This document shows positions 17,801-27,550 of a stretch of DNA of 64,000 bases, in pieces; position 1 is the stretch's first letter, and each line of letters starts with the position of its first letter. The notes under the pieces are model-generated. The model was given only the letters and a program-made list of their open reading frames with translations, was not told where the DNA came from and made no database searches. The DNA comes from Lustribacter sp049512335 (GTDB taxonomy: Bacteria; Vulcanimicrobiota; Vulcanimicrobiia; Vulcanimicrobiales; Vulcanimicrobiaceae): NCBI GenBank assembly GCA_049512335.1, contig JBEKXE010000001.1:62001-126000 (forward strand), in the 5' to 3' direction. The position numbers and the translations under genes were made by a program.

Positions 17801-19020
17801 CGTTCCCCGACCGCGCCGTCGTGGCCGCGATCGTCTTCATGTACGTGGCGATCCCGCTCTACGGCACCTTCGAGGTGTTCGATCCGGTGCGGCTGCCGAT
17901 CCCGGCCCTGGTGTCGCTGCCGGGCGCCGTCGCGATCGCCCTGGCGATGCTGGCGGCCGCTGCGATCTGCACCTGGGGCGCTTTCCGGCGGCCGGCGCCG
18001 CGGCGGATCGTGCTCGCCCAGCTCCTGGCCGGTGCGGCGATCGTGCCCGCCGCGCTGCTCGGGTTCGACCCGGCGACCGGGTTCGAATTGGCGCTGATCG
18101 TGCTGGCGATGGGTATCGTGGGCGTCGCGCTCTACGGCTACTCGGCGCTGCCGGGCGTCACCCGGACGATCGTGGTGGCGTGGCTCGCCTCGGCCGCGGT
18201 CGCGGCGGGCGTGGCGCTCGCCATGATCCTCAGCCGCAATCCGGCCGCGCTCTACGCCTACAATAACGGCCGCGCCGTCGGCACGTTCCTCAATCCCAAC
18301 GAGCTGGCGGCCTACCTGCTGGTCGTGCTGGGATTAGCCGCCGGGGTCACCGGTTACACGCGCAACCTGCCGCTGCGCGTGCTGGCCGGGGTCACGCTGG
18401 TCACCGGGTTGCTGGTGCTCGGCGCGACGTACTCGCGCTGGGGCGTGCTCTCGGCGCTGGCCGGCCTCGCCTTCTTCGCCCTGCTGGCCGGCAGCCGGCG
18501 GATCTGGATCGGCCTCGGCGTGGTCGCGGTGCTGGCGGGTGCGTTGATCGTCGCGGCTCCCGGCGAAGCCGAACACCACGATCCGCGCGACGACACCTCG
18601 CGCATCGTCGCCTGGACGACCGGCGTGCGCACGTGGCTGGCCTTTCCGCTCACCGGCGTCGGGCCGCTCGCCTTCCGGCGCACCTACGACGTGCTGCGCC
18701 CGCCCGAGGCGCCGGGCGGCGAGGCGCCGGTGGCGTTCGATCCGCACAGCCTGCCGTTGGCGTATCTCGACGAGTCCGGGCTGGTCGGCCTGATCGCCCT
18801 CCTGTGGTGCTGGTCGGTCTACGTGCGCGAGATCCCGCGCGTGCTGCGCGGCGCGGACCCGCGCCGGCGAGCGCTGGTCTACGCGCTGGCCGGCGGGCTC
18901 GTCGCCCTCAACGTGCACGTGCTGGTGAATACGATCAGCATCTACTTCGCGCTGGCGCTGCAAGGCCTGGCGCTGGCGCTCGCGCTCGCGCAACGGGATC
19001 TCGATGCGCCCGCCGCGTGA
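17797..19020 (+). CDS. O-antigen ligase/polymerase-like membrane protein
   Basis: This 407-residue polytopic membrane protein has about ten to twelve hydrophobic segments. The pattern GTFLNPNELAAYL in the middle and a large loop carrying DPHSLPLAYLDESGLVGLIAL match the Wzy_C/WaaL family, where a periplasmic His in the large loop is important. In such proteins the reaction is transfer of a lipid-linked glycan to lipid A core (WaaL) or glycan polymerisation (Wzy); sequence cannot tell these apart. It overlaps the LpxB-like gene by 4 bp and lptC by 17 bp, placing it inside the lipid A/LPS-export operon. Confidence 0.8.
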   Translation: MTFPDRAVVAAIVFMYVAIPLYGTFEVFDPVRLPIPALVSLPGAVAIALAMLAAAAICTWGAFRRPAPRRIVLAQLLAGAAIVPAALLGFDPATGFELALIVLAMGIVGVALYGYSALPGVTRTIVVAWLASAAVAAGVALAMILSRNPAALYAYNNGRAVGTFLNPNELAAYLLVVLGLAAGVTGYTRNLPLRVLAGVTLVTGLLVLGATYSRWGVLSALAGLAFFALLAGSRRIWIGLGVVAVLAGALIVAAPGEAEHHDPRDDTSRIVAWTTGVRTWLAFPLTGVGPLAFRRTYDVLRPPEAPGGEAPVAFDPHSLPLAYLDESGLVGLIALLWCWSVYVREIPRVLRGADPRRRALVYALAGGLVALNVHVLVNTISIYFALALQGLALALALAQRDLDAPAA

Positions 19021-19557
19021 GCTGCTGCTGGTGGCGCTCCTGACCGCCTGCAGCCGTCCGCCGGCGCCGCCGGCAGCGCCGTCCGCCGTTCCCGCGCCGA
19101 CCCCGACGCCGACGCTCGTCCCGCTGCACGTAACCAGCAGCGGCGGGACCGGCCAGCCGACGATTCTCAGCGAGATGAAGCATAACCGGACGATGTACGT
19201 CGTGCGCGCGCGATCGTTCGTCGCCGATTCGGTGAGCGGCCAGGCCGCAAGCGGCAGCGGGTCCTTCGTCCAACCGCAGATCACCTTCGTCGACCGCAGC
19301 GGCGCGCAAACCGTCGCCGACGCGCCGGAGGCCGTCTTGACGGGCGCCGATAAAAGCGTGCTCATGACGGGCGGCGTGCACGCGCGATCGCAAGACGGGA
19401 ACGTTTTGTCCTGCGATCGTCTCCGGTATGACGGATCCACGGAACGCATCCACGGCGACGGCCACGTGGTGGTGACGACGCCGTCCGGCCTGACGCTGGT
19501 CGGTGACGAGGTCGACGGCGACTCGCGCTTGGACAACGTGCGGGTCTATCGCCGCCC

Positions 19558-19561
<4 letters not shown>
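19004..19561 (+). CDS. lptC: LptC-like LPS export protein with lipoprotein-type N-terminus
   Basis: LptC relays LPS from the LptBFG transporter to the periplasmic bridge. This 185-residue protein has the LptC/LptA (OstA-like) beta-jellyroll pattern ARSFVADSVSGQ, then DAPEAVLTGADKSVLMTGGV, then LSCDRLRYDGSTERIHGDG. Instead of the usual uncleaved transmembrane anchor it begins MRPPRELLLVALLTAC, which ends in a plausible lipobox (LTAC, Cys16), followed by a Pro/Ala-rich linker. It overlaps the upstream gene by 17 bp and lptB by 4 bp. Family assignment relies on the fold pattern and the adjacent lptB. Confidence 0.82.
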
Positions 19562-20298
<737 letters not shown>

Positions 20299-20310
20299 GC
20301 GCGCAGTTTA

Positions 20311-20363
20311 AAGGCGCTCCGCCCCAGGCTCCGCGCCCCCCACGCCTAGGGCGTGGGGCCCCC
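20311..20363. repeat. Palindromic dispersed repeat, copy A
   Basis: The spacer between lptB and the permease gene holds an arm rich in GCTCC/CCCC (20311-20336) followed by the hairpin CCCCACGCC-TAG-GGCGTGGGG (20338-20358). The 26-base arm is identical, on the opposite strand, to positions 44731-44756 upstream of minD, where the hairpin is also present. It is therefore a dispersed element and not just a local terminator, although the stem could also end or attenuate transcription here. Confidence 0.85.
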
Positions 20364-20383
20364 ATGTCTCGAGCGTCGTCACG

Positions 20384-21553
20384 ATGACGGCACGGGAAAC
20401 ATTCCCCGGGGTACGCTTGCTCCATTTGTTGCGTGCAGAACTCGAGCCGTTGCACGTGACGATTCTGGACCGGTATCTCGTGACGGAGCTGACCGGGCCG
20501 GTGCTGTTCGGCGCCGCCGGGTTCACCTTGATCTTCGTCGCGACGCAGCTGCTCGCGATCGGGCGGCTGGTGTCCCAAGAGAATCTTTCGCTGTGGATCG
20601 CGATCGAGTACTTCTTGTGGCAGATGCCGTCGTTCTTGCTCGACGTGATCCCGATGGCGATGCTGTTCGGCATGTTGCTGACGATGGGACGGCTGTCGGG
20701 CGACAGCGAGATCACCGCGCTCAAAGCCGGCGGCGTCTCGCTCGCGCGAATGTTTCTGCCGCTGGCGGTCGTCGGTCTCGGCGTCTCGTTCTTCGCGCTG
20801 GTCATGCAAGAAGCGCTCGTGCCGCTCGCCAACGACCGGGCGGCATATCTGCGCGAGTCGGCGATCGAGCACGTTTCCCCGGCGGCCTCGAACCTCTCGG
20901 CGGTGACCGACCTGCCGGGCGGCGGCAAGCAGGTCACGATCGCGGGCGGCCTCGACGCGCCGACGCAAACGCTGATCAACGTCACCGTGCTGCAATACGA
21001 CGCCGACCAAGAACTCAAGGCGATGATCGTCAGCAAACGCGCGCACTACGACCCGCCGACGTGGAATTTCGAAGACGCGACCACATATCATTTCAACGCC
21101 GGCGACGTGTCCGAGAAGATGGTGACGCCCGGAACGCTGTCGGTCGACATCGGCGAGCGGCCGAGCGAGATCGCCAAGCGCAGCCTGCAGGCCAACGACC
21201 CCGAGAACCTCTCGCGCGGCGAGATCAAAAACGCGCTGGACAACGCCACCCTGAGCGATTCGCAGCGCCGCCTCTTCACCGCGACGTATGCCTCGAAACT
21301 GGCCCGGCCGTTTTCGGCGTTCGTGTTCGTGCTCTTCGCCTTTCCGCTCGGCATACGGCGCATTCGCGGCGGCGGCGCGGCGCTCGGGTTCGGCCTGGCG
21401 CTGGTGATCGTGTTCGTGTACTACGTGATCATGGCGCTGGCGCTCTCGTTCGGCAGTCTGGCGCTGTGGCTCGCCGGGATTGCGGCCTGGACGCCGAACG
21501 CGCTGTTCAGTTTGATCGGATTGTGGCTTCTGCGACGGGCGTCGGCGGTCTGA
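20384..21553 (+). CDS. LptF/LptG family LPS export permease (YjgP/YjgQ)
   Basis: This inner-membrane permease works with LptB. The conserved opening VTILDRYLVTELTGPVLFG is followed by three hydrophobic segments, a periplasmic beta-jellyroll region (about 130-290), and three more segments ending GLWLLRRA, the family topology. ATG 20384 adds 24 residues before the conserved opening; GTG 20456 would start exactly where the family usually starts and is a good alternative. Only one such permease is encoded here, where proteobacteria pair lptF with lptG. The stop overlaps the next ATG by one base. Confidence 0.9.
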   Translation: MTARETFPGVRLLHLLRAELEPLHVTILDRYLVTELTGPVLFGAAGFTLIFVATQLLAIGRLVSQENLSLWIAIEYFLWQMPSFLLDVIPMAMLFGMLLTMGRLSGDSEITALKAGGVSLARMFLPLAVVGLGVSFFALVMQEALVPLANDRAAYLRESAIEHVSPAASNLSAVTDLPGGGKQVTIAGGLDAPTQTLINVTVLQYDADQELKAMIVSKRAHYDPPTWNFEDATTYHFNAGDVSEKMVTPGTLSVDIGERPSEIAKRSLQANDPENLSRGEIKNALDNATLSDSQRRLFTATYASKLARPFSAFVFVLFAFPLGIRRIRGGGAALGFGLALVIVFVYYVIMALALSFGSLALWLAGIAAWTPNALFSLIGLWLLRRASAV

Positions 21554-22488
21554 TGGGTGGGCTGCTGGTTGTCCTGATCATCATCGTGCTCGCCGGCGGG
21601 ATCGCGTACGTCGGCGATCGGGTCGGTCACCAAGTCGGCCGGAAGCGGCTGACGCTCTTCGGTTTGCGGCCGAAGTACACGTCGACGATCGTGGCGGTCG
21701 GGACCGGCATGCTGATCGCGCTGATCGTCACGCTCGGCGCGCTGGCGGCATCGAGCTACGTGCGCACCGCGTTCTTCCGCTTGGGCACGCTCTCGGCGCG
21801 CATCAACGAGCTGCAAGCCCAGGCCCTCTCGCAGGAGAAGGAGCTGCAGCAAACGCGCAGCGGCAGCCTTGCCGTTCCCAAGTTCACGCTGATCGCGAAC
21901 ACGGCCTGGACGTTCGACCTGACCAAGAGCGACGCCGATCAGCTCGACGACTTCAGCCGCTTCTTCGACGCGGCGGTGCGCATCGCGAACCAGCAGCTGA
22001 CGACGCCGGCGATCGGCTTGCGCCCCTATCCCCACGCGGCGAGCGAGCCGGCGATCCGCGACGCGTTGCTGCAACAGCTCAAGGAAACGCGCGAGCAGAC
22101 CTCCGACCCGAAGGCGTTGATCTTGTTCTTGCCGGTCGCTTCGCAGAATCTGTTCCGCGGCGAGGTGATTTCGTTCTCGTTCGAGTCGTTCGAAGACAAA
22201 CGCCTCGCCGTCGCGGGCGAGACGCTGGCCTCGCTCGACATCAACGGCGGCGCGCCGAGCGTCGACATCGGCGCGCTGGTGCTGCGAGCGGGCCAAACGC
22301 TGGCCGCGCGCGGCTACCCCCCGCAGTTTCTCTACCCGCCGCTGATCAACAGCACGCAGGTCCAGGCCGTGACCAGTGAGATCCCGCGCCTGCGCGGCCG
22401 CTACCGGTTGATTGCCAAGACGCCGATCGATCTCTACCCGCACAGCGGCCCGTTTCCGATCGACGTCGAGCTCGAGCCGATCCGCTGA
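21553..22488 (+). CDS. DUF3084 domain membrane protein
   Basis: This 311-residue protein has two N-terminal transmembrane segments separated by the cytoplasmic motif DRVGHQVGRKRLTLFGLRPK, the hallmark of DUF3084. A coiled-coil stretch (RINELQAQALSQEKELQQ) and a periplasmic C-terminal domain follow. The function is unknown; the family is well represented in cyanobacteria. It overlaps the LptF-type gene by one base and the nuclease-like gene by one base (TGATG junctions), so the three are co-expressed. A link to envelope biogenesis is suggested by this context only. Confidence 0.8.
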   Translation: MGGLLVVLIIIVLAGGIAYVGDRVGHQVGRKRLTLFGLRPKYTSTIVAVGTGMLIALIVTLGALAASSYVRTAFFRLGTLSARINELQAQALSQEKELQQTRSGSLAVPKFTLIANTAWTFDLTKSDADQLDDFSRFFDAAVRIANQQLTTPAIGLRPYPHAASEPAIRDALLQQLKETREQTSDPKALILFLPVASQNLFRGEVISFSFESFEDKRLAVAGETLASLDINGGAPSVDIGALVLRAGQTLAARGYPPQFLYPPLINSTQVQAVTSEIPRLRGRYRLIAKTPIDLYPHSGPFPIDVELEPIR

Positions 22489-22880
22489 TGCTGCTCGGCG
22501 TCGATCCCGGCACGCGCAAGGTGGGCTACGCGGTGGTCGAGCGGCTCGGTGCGCCGCCGCTGGCGTTGGGCATCGTGCCGCTGGACGAGTTCGGCGCGCG
22601 TCTGACCGCGTTGCGCGCGGATTTTTCGATCGACATGGTGGCGATCGGCCACGGCACGAACGGCTCGGTCGTGTCGGCTGTCGTGCGCGAGGCGGGGTTG
22701 CCGTTCACCATCGTCGACGAGCGCGAGACGACGTTGCGCGCGCGGGCGCGTTTCTTTGCCGATCATCCGCCGCGCGGCTGGCGCAAGCTCGTTCCGCGCG
22801 GCATGCTCCTCCCCGACCGGCCGATCGACGATTACGCCGCGCTGCTGATCGCCGAACGGTACCTGCGGCCCACCGCGTAG
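22488..22880 (+). CDS. YqgF/RuvC-fold nuclease-like protein
   Basis: This 130-residue protein opens with LLGVDPGTRKVGYAVVE, the first strand and acidic residue of the RNase H-like fold used by RuvC and YqgF/RuvX. It ends with RPIDDYAALLIAERYL, where the paired Asp residues fit the last acidic position of that fold. Members of this group process pre-16S rRNA or resolve Holliday junctions; which applies here cannot be told. A comparable DUF3084 plus YqgF-like pair occurs in cyanobacteria. It overlaps the DUF3084 gene by one base. Confidence 0.72.
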   Translation: MLLGVDPGTRKVGYAVVERLGAPPLALGIVPLDEFGARLTALRADFSIDMVAIGHGTNGSVVSAVVREAGLPFTIVDERETTLRARARFFADHPPRGWRKLVPRGMLLPDRPIDDYAALLIAERYLRPTA

Positions 22881-25520
22881 ATGGACCGCCGCGCCGTCGT
22901 CGTGGCCGCCGCATTGGCCGCCTGCGCGCTGGCCGGCGTGCGCTCGAGCGCCGCGGCCACGCCGTTGGCCGACGTGCCGGCGAACCACTGGGCGTACGCG
23001 GCGATCCAAACGCTCTCCGCCGACGGGCTGATCGACGGGTATCCCGACGGTTCGTTCAAGGGCGATCGGCCGCTCACGCGCTACGAGATGGCGGCGATCG
23101 TCGCGCGCGTCATCGCGAAGATCGAAGCGGCCGGCGCCGGCAGCGCTTCGAAGACCGATCTCGACGCGCTGCAGAAGCTGATCGACGCGCTCAAGGACGA
23201 GCTCGACGGGCTCGGCGTGCGCGTGACGAGCCTCGAAGACGCGGTCGCTTCGCTCGACCGGCGCACGCGCGTCGCACAATCGATCGCCGTGCACGGGACG
23301 GTGCTCGGCAACGGCTCGCTCGGCGACGTCACCCAGCAGCCGAACTCCGTACCGAATGCGACGGGCGTCCCGCAAACGCCGTATTACGCGCCGGCGGCGG
23401 TGCCGAACGGCGGGATCACCGGGATCGATCAATTCGTCAACGTGTACGAAACCTCGCCCGACGACAACAACCCGCTCGACGAATTGGCCGGTCCGCAGAC
23501 GCTGCTGCGCACCGATGCCCGCTTCGATTTCATCTACACGATCGACGAGAACGTGACCGTTTCGGTACCCGTGCACGTGATCGATTACGGCTCGACGGCG
23601 AACGGCGGCCAACAGTTCGCGATCTCGCCCGACGTGGTTGTCGATGTCGCGCAGGCCGGCGCGTTCACCAACCTCACGCTGCGCGAAGCGCAACTGGACA
23701 ACCTCGACTCGTCGCGCCTCGGGCTCACCTATCGCGCTCCCGACGCGGGTCAGCAGAACGTCTACCAAAACGCGACGCAGCCGTTTCCCAACGGTTTCGA
23801 GATCGGCGGCATCCTCAACGGGCTGACGACGTTCCAGCTGTCGTTCTCGCGCGTCGACCAAACGTTGCTCAACACGCAGAGCTTCCTGCCCACGGCGAGC
23901 GGAAACCCGTTCGCCAACTCGTATCTCGCGCCGGTCGTACCCCCGCAAGGCGGCCTCCTCCAAACGGGTTCGGGACCCACGATCGACTCGTTCACCGCCG
24001 GTCCGGGTGGGCTCGCAGCGGTGTATTTGAGTAAGAAAGCCGTGGCGGGAAGCGTCGGCATCCTCTCGTACTCGACGCCGGCCGGACCGGCGCGGTCGCC
24101 GCAGTTCACGTACATCGACAGTACGAACGAGGTCGTGTTCGCCATCCCGCTGCCGCCGGGCGCGCACGTCGCGATCGCTTACACCGGCCTCAGCTACAGC
24201 AACAACGTGCTCCCGCAGCGCTACCAAGCCGGCGTGCGCATCAACCAGCAGTTCGCCGGTCTGCCGGGCGCGGAAGTCGGCTTGACGCTGCACGGCTTGT
24301 GGGACGAAAACTTGCCCCAAGGCACGACCCCCGGGGCGGTTGATATCGGCCCCGACGCGTATCCGGCGGGCGACTTCGGAGCGGTCAGCGACAGCGTCTT
24401 CGGCCTCGACTTTCAATTGCCGTTGGCCTTTGCGCGCAGCAACGCCGCGGTGACGGCGCCGCTCCTGTTCGGGGAAGTCGCCGGCAGCCGCTCGACGCCC
24501 GATCAGCAACTGGTGGCCTACACCGGCGCGTACGCCGGCGTTGCCGGGCTCAAGCTGAGCTTCGGGCGCGCGCAAGCGACGCTGCAGTACCAGTCGATCG
24601 GAACGAACTATCTCGACGGCGCGCCGGTGCGCTTTTTCGGCAACGCGCCGCCGACGTGGGCCGATTATTCGGGCGACTTCTTCCCGCAGTTTTTCGGCTT
24701 CGCCAACACGCTGGGGATCAACCAAACCTTCGACGCGTCGATCAATGCGCTCGCGCCGGGCCGTTCGGCGACCGCGTCGAATCCGGCGCTGACGTTCATC
24801 TACCCGGTGTTCAACCCGTTCGTCGCCGGCGGCCCCGACTTCTACAGCGCGTTCGCGCCGAACACGCAAGGACCGTCGCTGACGCTCGGCGTGCCGGTGC
24901 GCATCGCGGGCCTGGCGATCGACGGCCGGTTGTTCGGCCAGCATCTCTCCGAGCTGCAAGCGAACGCCAACGCGACCAGCACCTTCGGGCCGCAGTATCC
25001 GTCCGGCGTGCGGGCGACGTTCGACAAGCTCGACGCCGGCGCGACGTTCGGCCTGGGCGCGGTTTCCGTGAACCTTTCCGGCACGCTCGACCACCTCAGG
25101 CGCAACGACACGACCGGCTACACCTACATTCCGTACAACCCCGGCACCGCGAGCTACGATGCCGGTGCGCTGGCGAACTACCAGCTGGCGGCCGGCGCGT
25201 CGAGCGTCGTGTACTATCCCAACTACGTGAACCTCTACCACACGATGCTGGCGGCCGGCGTGTCGCTGCCGTTGACGCACGACGTGCAGTTGAACACGCG
25301 GTATAGCGATCAGCGCTACTTCGGCTCGTACGGCACCACGCTGCAGCAGAACATCGGCGGCACCAAAGACCAGCTCGATTTCGGGCTGAACTACAGCGTT
25401 CCCAAGACCTCGAGCTCGATCGGTCTCACGTTCCGCAACTCGACCTACAAAGACGCCGCGCTGTCGAGCTTCAACCTGTCTGCGAATCGCGAGGACGTGA
25501 ACTTCACGATCCGCTTTTGA
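22881..25520 (+). CDS. SLH-domain outer membrane porin (S-layer/OprB-like)
   Basis: This 879-residue exported protein has a signal peptide to about residue 26 and one SLH domain (about 27-77), with DVPANHWAYAAIQTLSADGL and PLTRYEMAAIVARV. A short coiled coil follows (about 85-125), then about 750 residues of alternating beta pattern ending in VNFTIRF with a terminal Phe, as expected for a barrel. Proteins of this layout in Deinococcus, cyanobacteria and Negativicutes form porins whose SLH domain holds the outer membrane to the peptidoglycan. The ATG directly follows the preceding stop. Confidence 0.88.
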   Translation: MDRRAVVVAAALAACALAGVRSSAAATPLADVPANHWAYAAIQTLSADGLIDGYPDGSFKGDRPLTRYEMAAIVARVIAKIEAAGAGSASKTDLDALQKLIDALKDELDGLGVRVTSLEDAVASLDRRTRVAQSIAVHGTVLGNGSLGDVTQQPNSVPNATGVPQTPYYAPAAVPNGGITGIDQFVNVYETSPDDNNPLDELAGPQTLLRTDARFDFIYTIDENVTVSVPVHVIDYGSTANGGQQFAISPDVVVDVAQAGAFTNLTLREAQLDNLDSSRLGLTYRAPDAGQQNVYQNATQPFPNGFEIGGILNGLTTFQLSFSRVDQTLLNTQSFLPTASGNPFANSYLAPVVPPQGGLLQTGSGPTIDSFTAGPGGLAAVYLSKKAVAGSVGILSYSTPAGPARSPQFTYIDSTNEVVFAIPLPPGAHVAIAYTGLSYSNNVLPQRYQAGVRINQQFAGLPGAEVGLTLHGLWDENLPQGTTPGAVDIGPDAYPAGDFGAVSDSVFGLDFQLPLAFARSNAAVTAPLLFGEVAGSRSTPDQQLVAYTGAYAGVAGLKLSFGRAQATLQYQSIGTNYLDGAPVRFFGNAPPTWADYSGDFFPQFFGFANTLGINQTFDASINALAPGRSATASNPALTFIYPVFNPFVAGGPDFYSAFAPNTQGPSLTLGVPVRIAGLAIDGRLFGQHLSELQANANATSTFGPQYPSGVRATFDKLDAGATFGLGAVSVNLSGTLDHLRRNDTTGYTYIPYNPGTASYDAGALANYQLAAGASSVVYYPNYVNLYHTMLAAGVSLPLTHDVQLNTRYSDQRYFGSYGTTLQQNIGGTKDQLDFGLNYSVPKTSSSIGLTFRNSTYKDAALSSFNLSANREDVNFTIRF

Positions 25521-26401
25521 GCGGCGCGCGCGCGTCGTTCGCCGCCCTTGCCGGGCTCGTGGTGCTGGTCGCGCTGGCCGCGCAGCTCGTCGCCGACGGG
25601 CTCTACGGCACGCTGGCCGTGCTGCCGTCGGTGCCGCGCGCGCTCGCCGGCGACTGGCCGTTCGCGCTGGCCGAACGCACCGGGCTCGACCGCATCCCGG
25701 CCGTGCGCGTCGCGCTCGCGCGCGGCGCGATCGTGCGTGACGAACCGGCGCGCGCCGTTGCGCTGCTGGCGCCGCTCGGCACCGGCGGCGACGTGATCGA
25801 TCTGCGCGGCCGCGCCGCCATGCTAGCGAACGATCCGGCCGGCGCGTTGCGCGACTTCACCGCGGCCGGCGACTTCATCGCCGCCGAGGGCGCGATCGAC
25901 GCGCTCGGCGACCGCGATCCGCGTGCCGCGCTGGCGCTCGTGCGCGACTTCGAGGCGCGCCTCGTCGCCAACGGCGAGGCGCCGGAGATCACGGCCGAAG
26001 TCGAGTGGCGCGAGGGCGGCATCGCCGCCGCCGCCGCGCGCCGGTATCCGGCCCAGGCCGCGGCTTACGACCGCGCGTCGGTCGACGCGTTCGCCCGCGC
26101 GCTGGCGCGCGCGCCCAACGACGAGAAGTATTTGCTGAACTACGCCTTCGCCGCACTGCGTAACGGCGACGTCGAGGTGGCGAAGCGCACCTACCAGCGC
26201 GCGACGGAAGTCGTGCCCGACAGCGTCGATGCGTTTCTCGGCGTGGCGGTGACGGCGGCCGGCCTCGGTCAGTGCGCGGCCTCGCGCGCGGCGCTGGCGC
26301 AAGCGCGCGCCTTTGCGGCCGGCCAGCATCGCACGGTCGCGACGCCCGCTACGGGTTATGCGCCCGACGTGCGCGCGGCGTTCGCGCGCTGCAACGGGTG
26401 A
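25517..26401 (+). CDS. Membrane-anchored TPR-type protein
   Basis: This 294-residue protein has one N-terminal hydrophobic segment (about 7-27). The rest is Ala-rich helical repeats, most clearly DEKYLLNYAFAALRNGDVEVAKRTYQRATEVVPD, which fits tetratricopeptide spacing. TTG 25517 overlaps the porin stop by 4 bp and the stop overlaps the next gene's GTG by 4 bp. The function is unknown; coupling between a porin gene and a glycosyltransferase gene suggests an envelope scaffolding role. Confidence 0.7.
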   Translation: MSGARASFAALAGLVVLVALAAQLVADGLYGTLAVLPSVPRALAGDWPFALAERTGLDRIPAVRVALARGAIVRDEPARAVALLAPLGTGGDVIDLRGRAAMLANDPAGALRDFTAAGDFIAAEGAIDALGDRDPRAALALVRDFEARLVANGEAPEITAEVEWREGGIAAAAARRYPAQAAAYDRASVDAFARALARAPNDEKYLLNYAFAALRNGDVEVAKRTYQRATEVVPDSVDAFLGVAVTAAGLGQCAASRAALAQARAFAAGQHRTVATPATGYAPDVRAAFARCNG

Positions 26402-27417
26402 GGGTCGCGCTCGACGCGCAGCTCGCCGTCGGCACCGCAACCGGAATCGGCACCTACCAGCGCGACCTCGCGCGCGCCCTCGCGGCGGCCGGCATCGACG
26501 TGCGAACGTTGCAGTTCCCGGCGCTCGATCCGTGGCGCTTCGACCGGCGCGTCGTGTGGGATCAGCTACTGCTGCCGTGGCTCGCCGCGCGCAGCGGCGC
26601 CGGCGTCCTGCACGCGGCCTCGGGAACGCTGCCGCTGGTGCGCACGCTGCCGGTCGTGGTCACCGTGCACGACATGGCGTGGCTGCGCGTGCAGGCGCAT
26701 ACGCGGGCCTACGCGCGCGCGTACTTCGGCGGGCTGATGAAGCGGCTCTATCGCGGTGCGGCCGCGATCATGACCGACTCGGCGTTCGCACGCGATGAGT
26801 TTCTCGAGCTGGCCGGCCCGCGCGAAAACGTCCAGGTCGTGTATCCGGGCGTCGACGAGCGCTTCGCCGCGCTCGCTCGCCGCCCGCGCGCGCGGCCGTT
26901 CGCGCTCGTCGCCGGCACGGTCGAACGCCGCAAGAATTTGCTGCGTGCGGTCGAGACGCTGGCCGCGGTGCCGGAGCTCGACCTGGTGGCGGTGGGTCCG
27001 CCGACGCCCTACCTCGACGAGGTGCGCGCGCGGGTCGCCGCACTGGGTTTGGGCGAGCGCGTCGCGGTGCGCGGCTACGTCGCGCGCGCCGAGCTCGACG
27101 CGCTCTACGCCGAAGCCGCGCTGGCGCTGGCGCCCTCGCGCTACGAAGGCTTCGGCTACGCGGTGGCCGAGGCGCTGTGCGCGGGTTTGCCGGTCATCGC
27201 CGCGCGTTCGTCGTCGCTGGTCGAGGTCGCGGGCGGCGATGCGCCGCTGATCGATCCCGACGACGCGGCCGGCTGGGTCGACGCGGTGCGCGCGCTGCTC
27301 GCCGACCGCGACGCTGCGGAGCGCCGCGCAGCCGCGGCGCGAGCGGCCGCAGTCGAACGCTTCGCCTGGTCGCGCGCGGCGGCCGAGTGCAAGGCGATCT
27401 ACCAGAGCATAGCCTGA
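26398..27417 (+). CDS. GT1/GT4-type glycosyltransferase
   Basis: This 339-residue GT-B glycosyltransferase starts at GTG 26398 (MRVALDAQLAVGTATGIGTY). The group 1 C-terminal domain shows FALVAGTVERRKNLLRAVE and the nucleotide-sugar binding pattern PSRYEGFGYAVAEALCAGLP, where the Glu residues match the EX7E motif. Such enzymes transfer sugars to lipid- or protein-linked glycans at the cytoplasmic membrane face. It ends the long envelope array; no terminator is obvious in the 175 bases before the next likely start. Confidence 0.88.
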   Translation: MRVALDAQLAVGTATGIGTYQRDLARALAAAGIDVRTLQFPALDPWRFDRRVVWDQLLLPWLAARSGAGVLHAASGTLPLVRTLPVVVTVHDMAWLRVQAHTRAYARAYFGGLMKRLYRGAAAIMTDSAFARDEFLELAGPRENVQVVYPGVDERFAALARRPRARPFALVAGTVERRKNLLRAVETLAAVPELDLVAVGPPTPYLDEVRARVAALGLGERVAVRGYVARAELDALYAEAALALAPSRYEGFGYAVAEALCAGLPVIAARSSSLVEVAGGDAPLIDPDDAAGWVDAVRALLADRDAAERRAAAARAAAVERFAWSRAAAECKAIYQSIA

Positions 27418-27550
27418 TGCTTTTGGGGGCACCGATGGGAATCTACGGCGAGCCACAAAGTCAAGCCGGCTGAGGCAGCAAGCTGACGCGGGAATCAGTA
27501 TGGGCTCGATCTATCGTCATGACGGCCTGTGGGTAAACTGTCGATAACAT

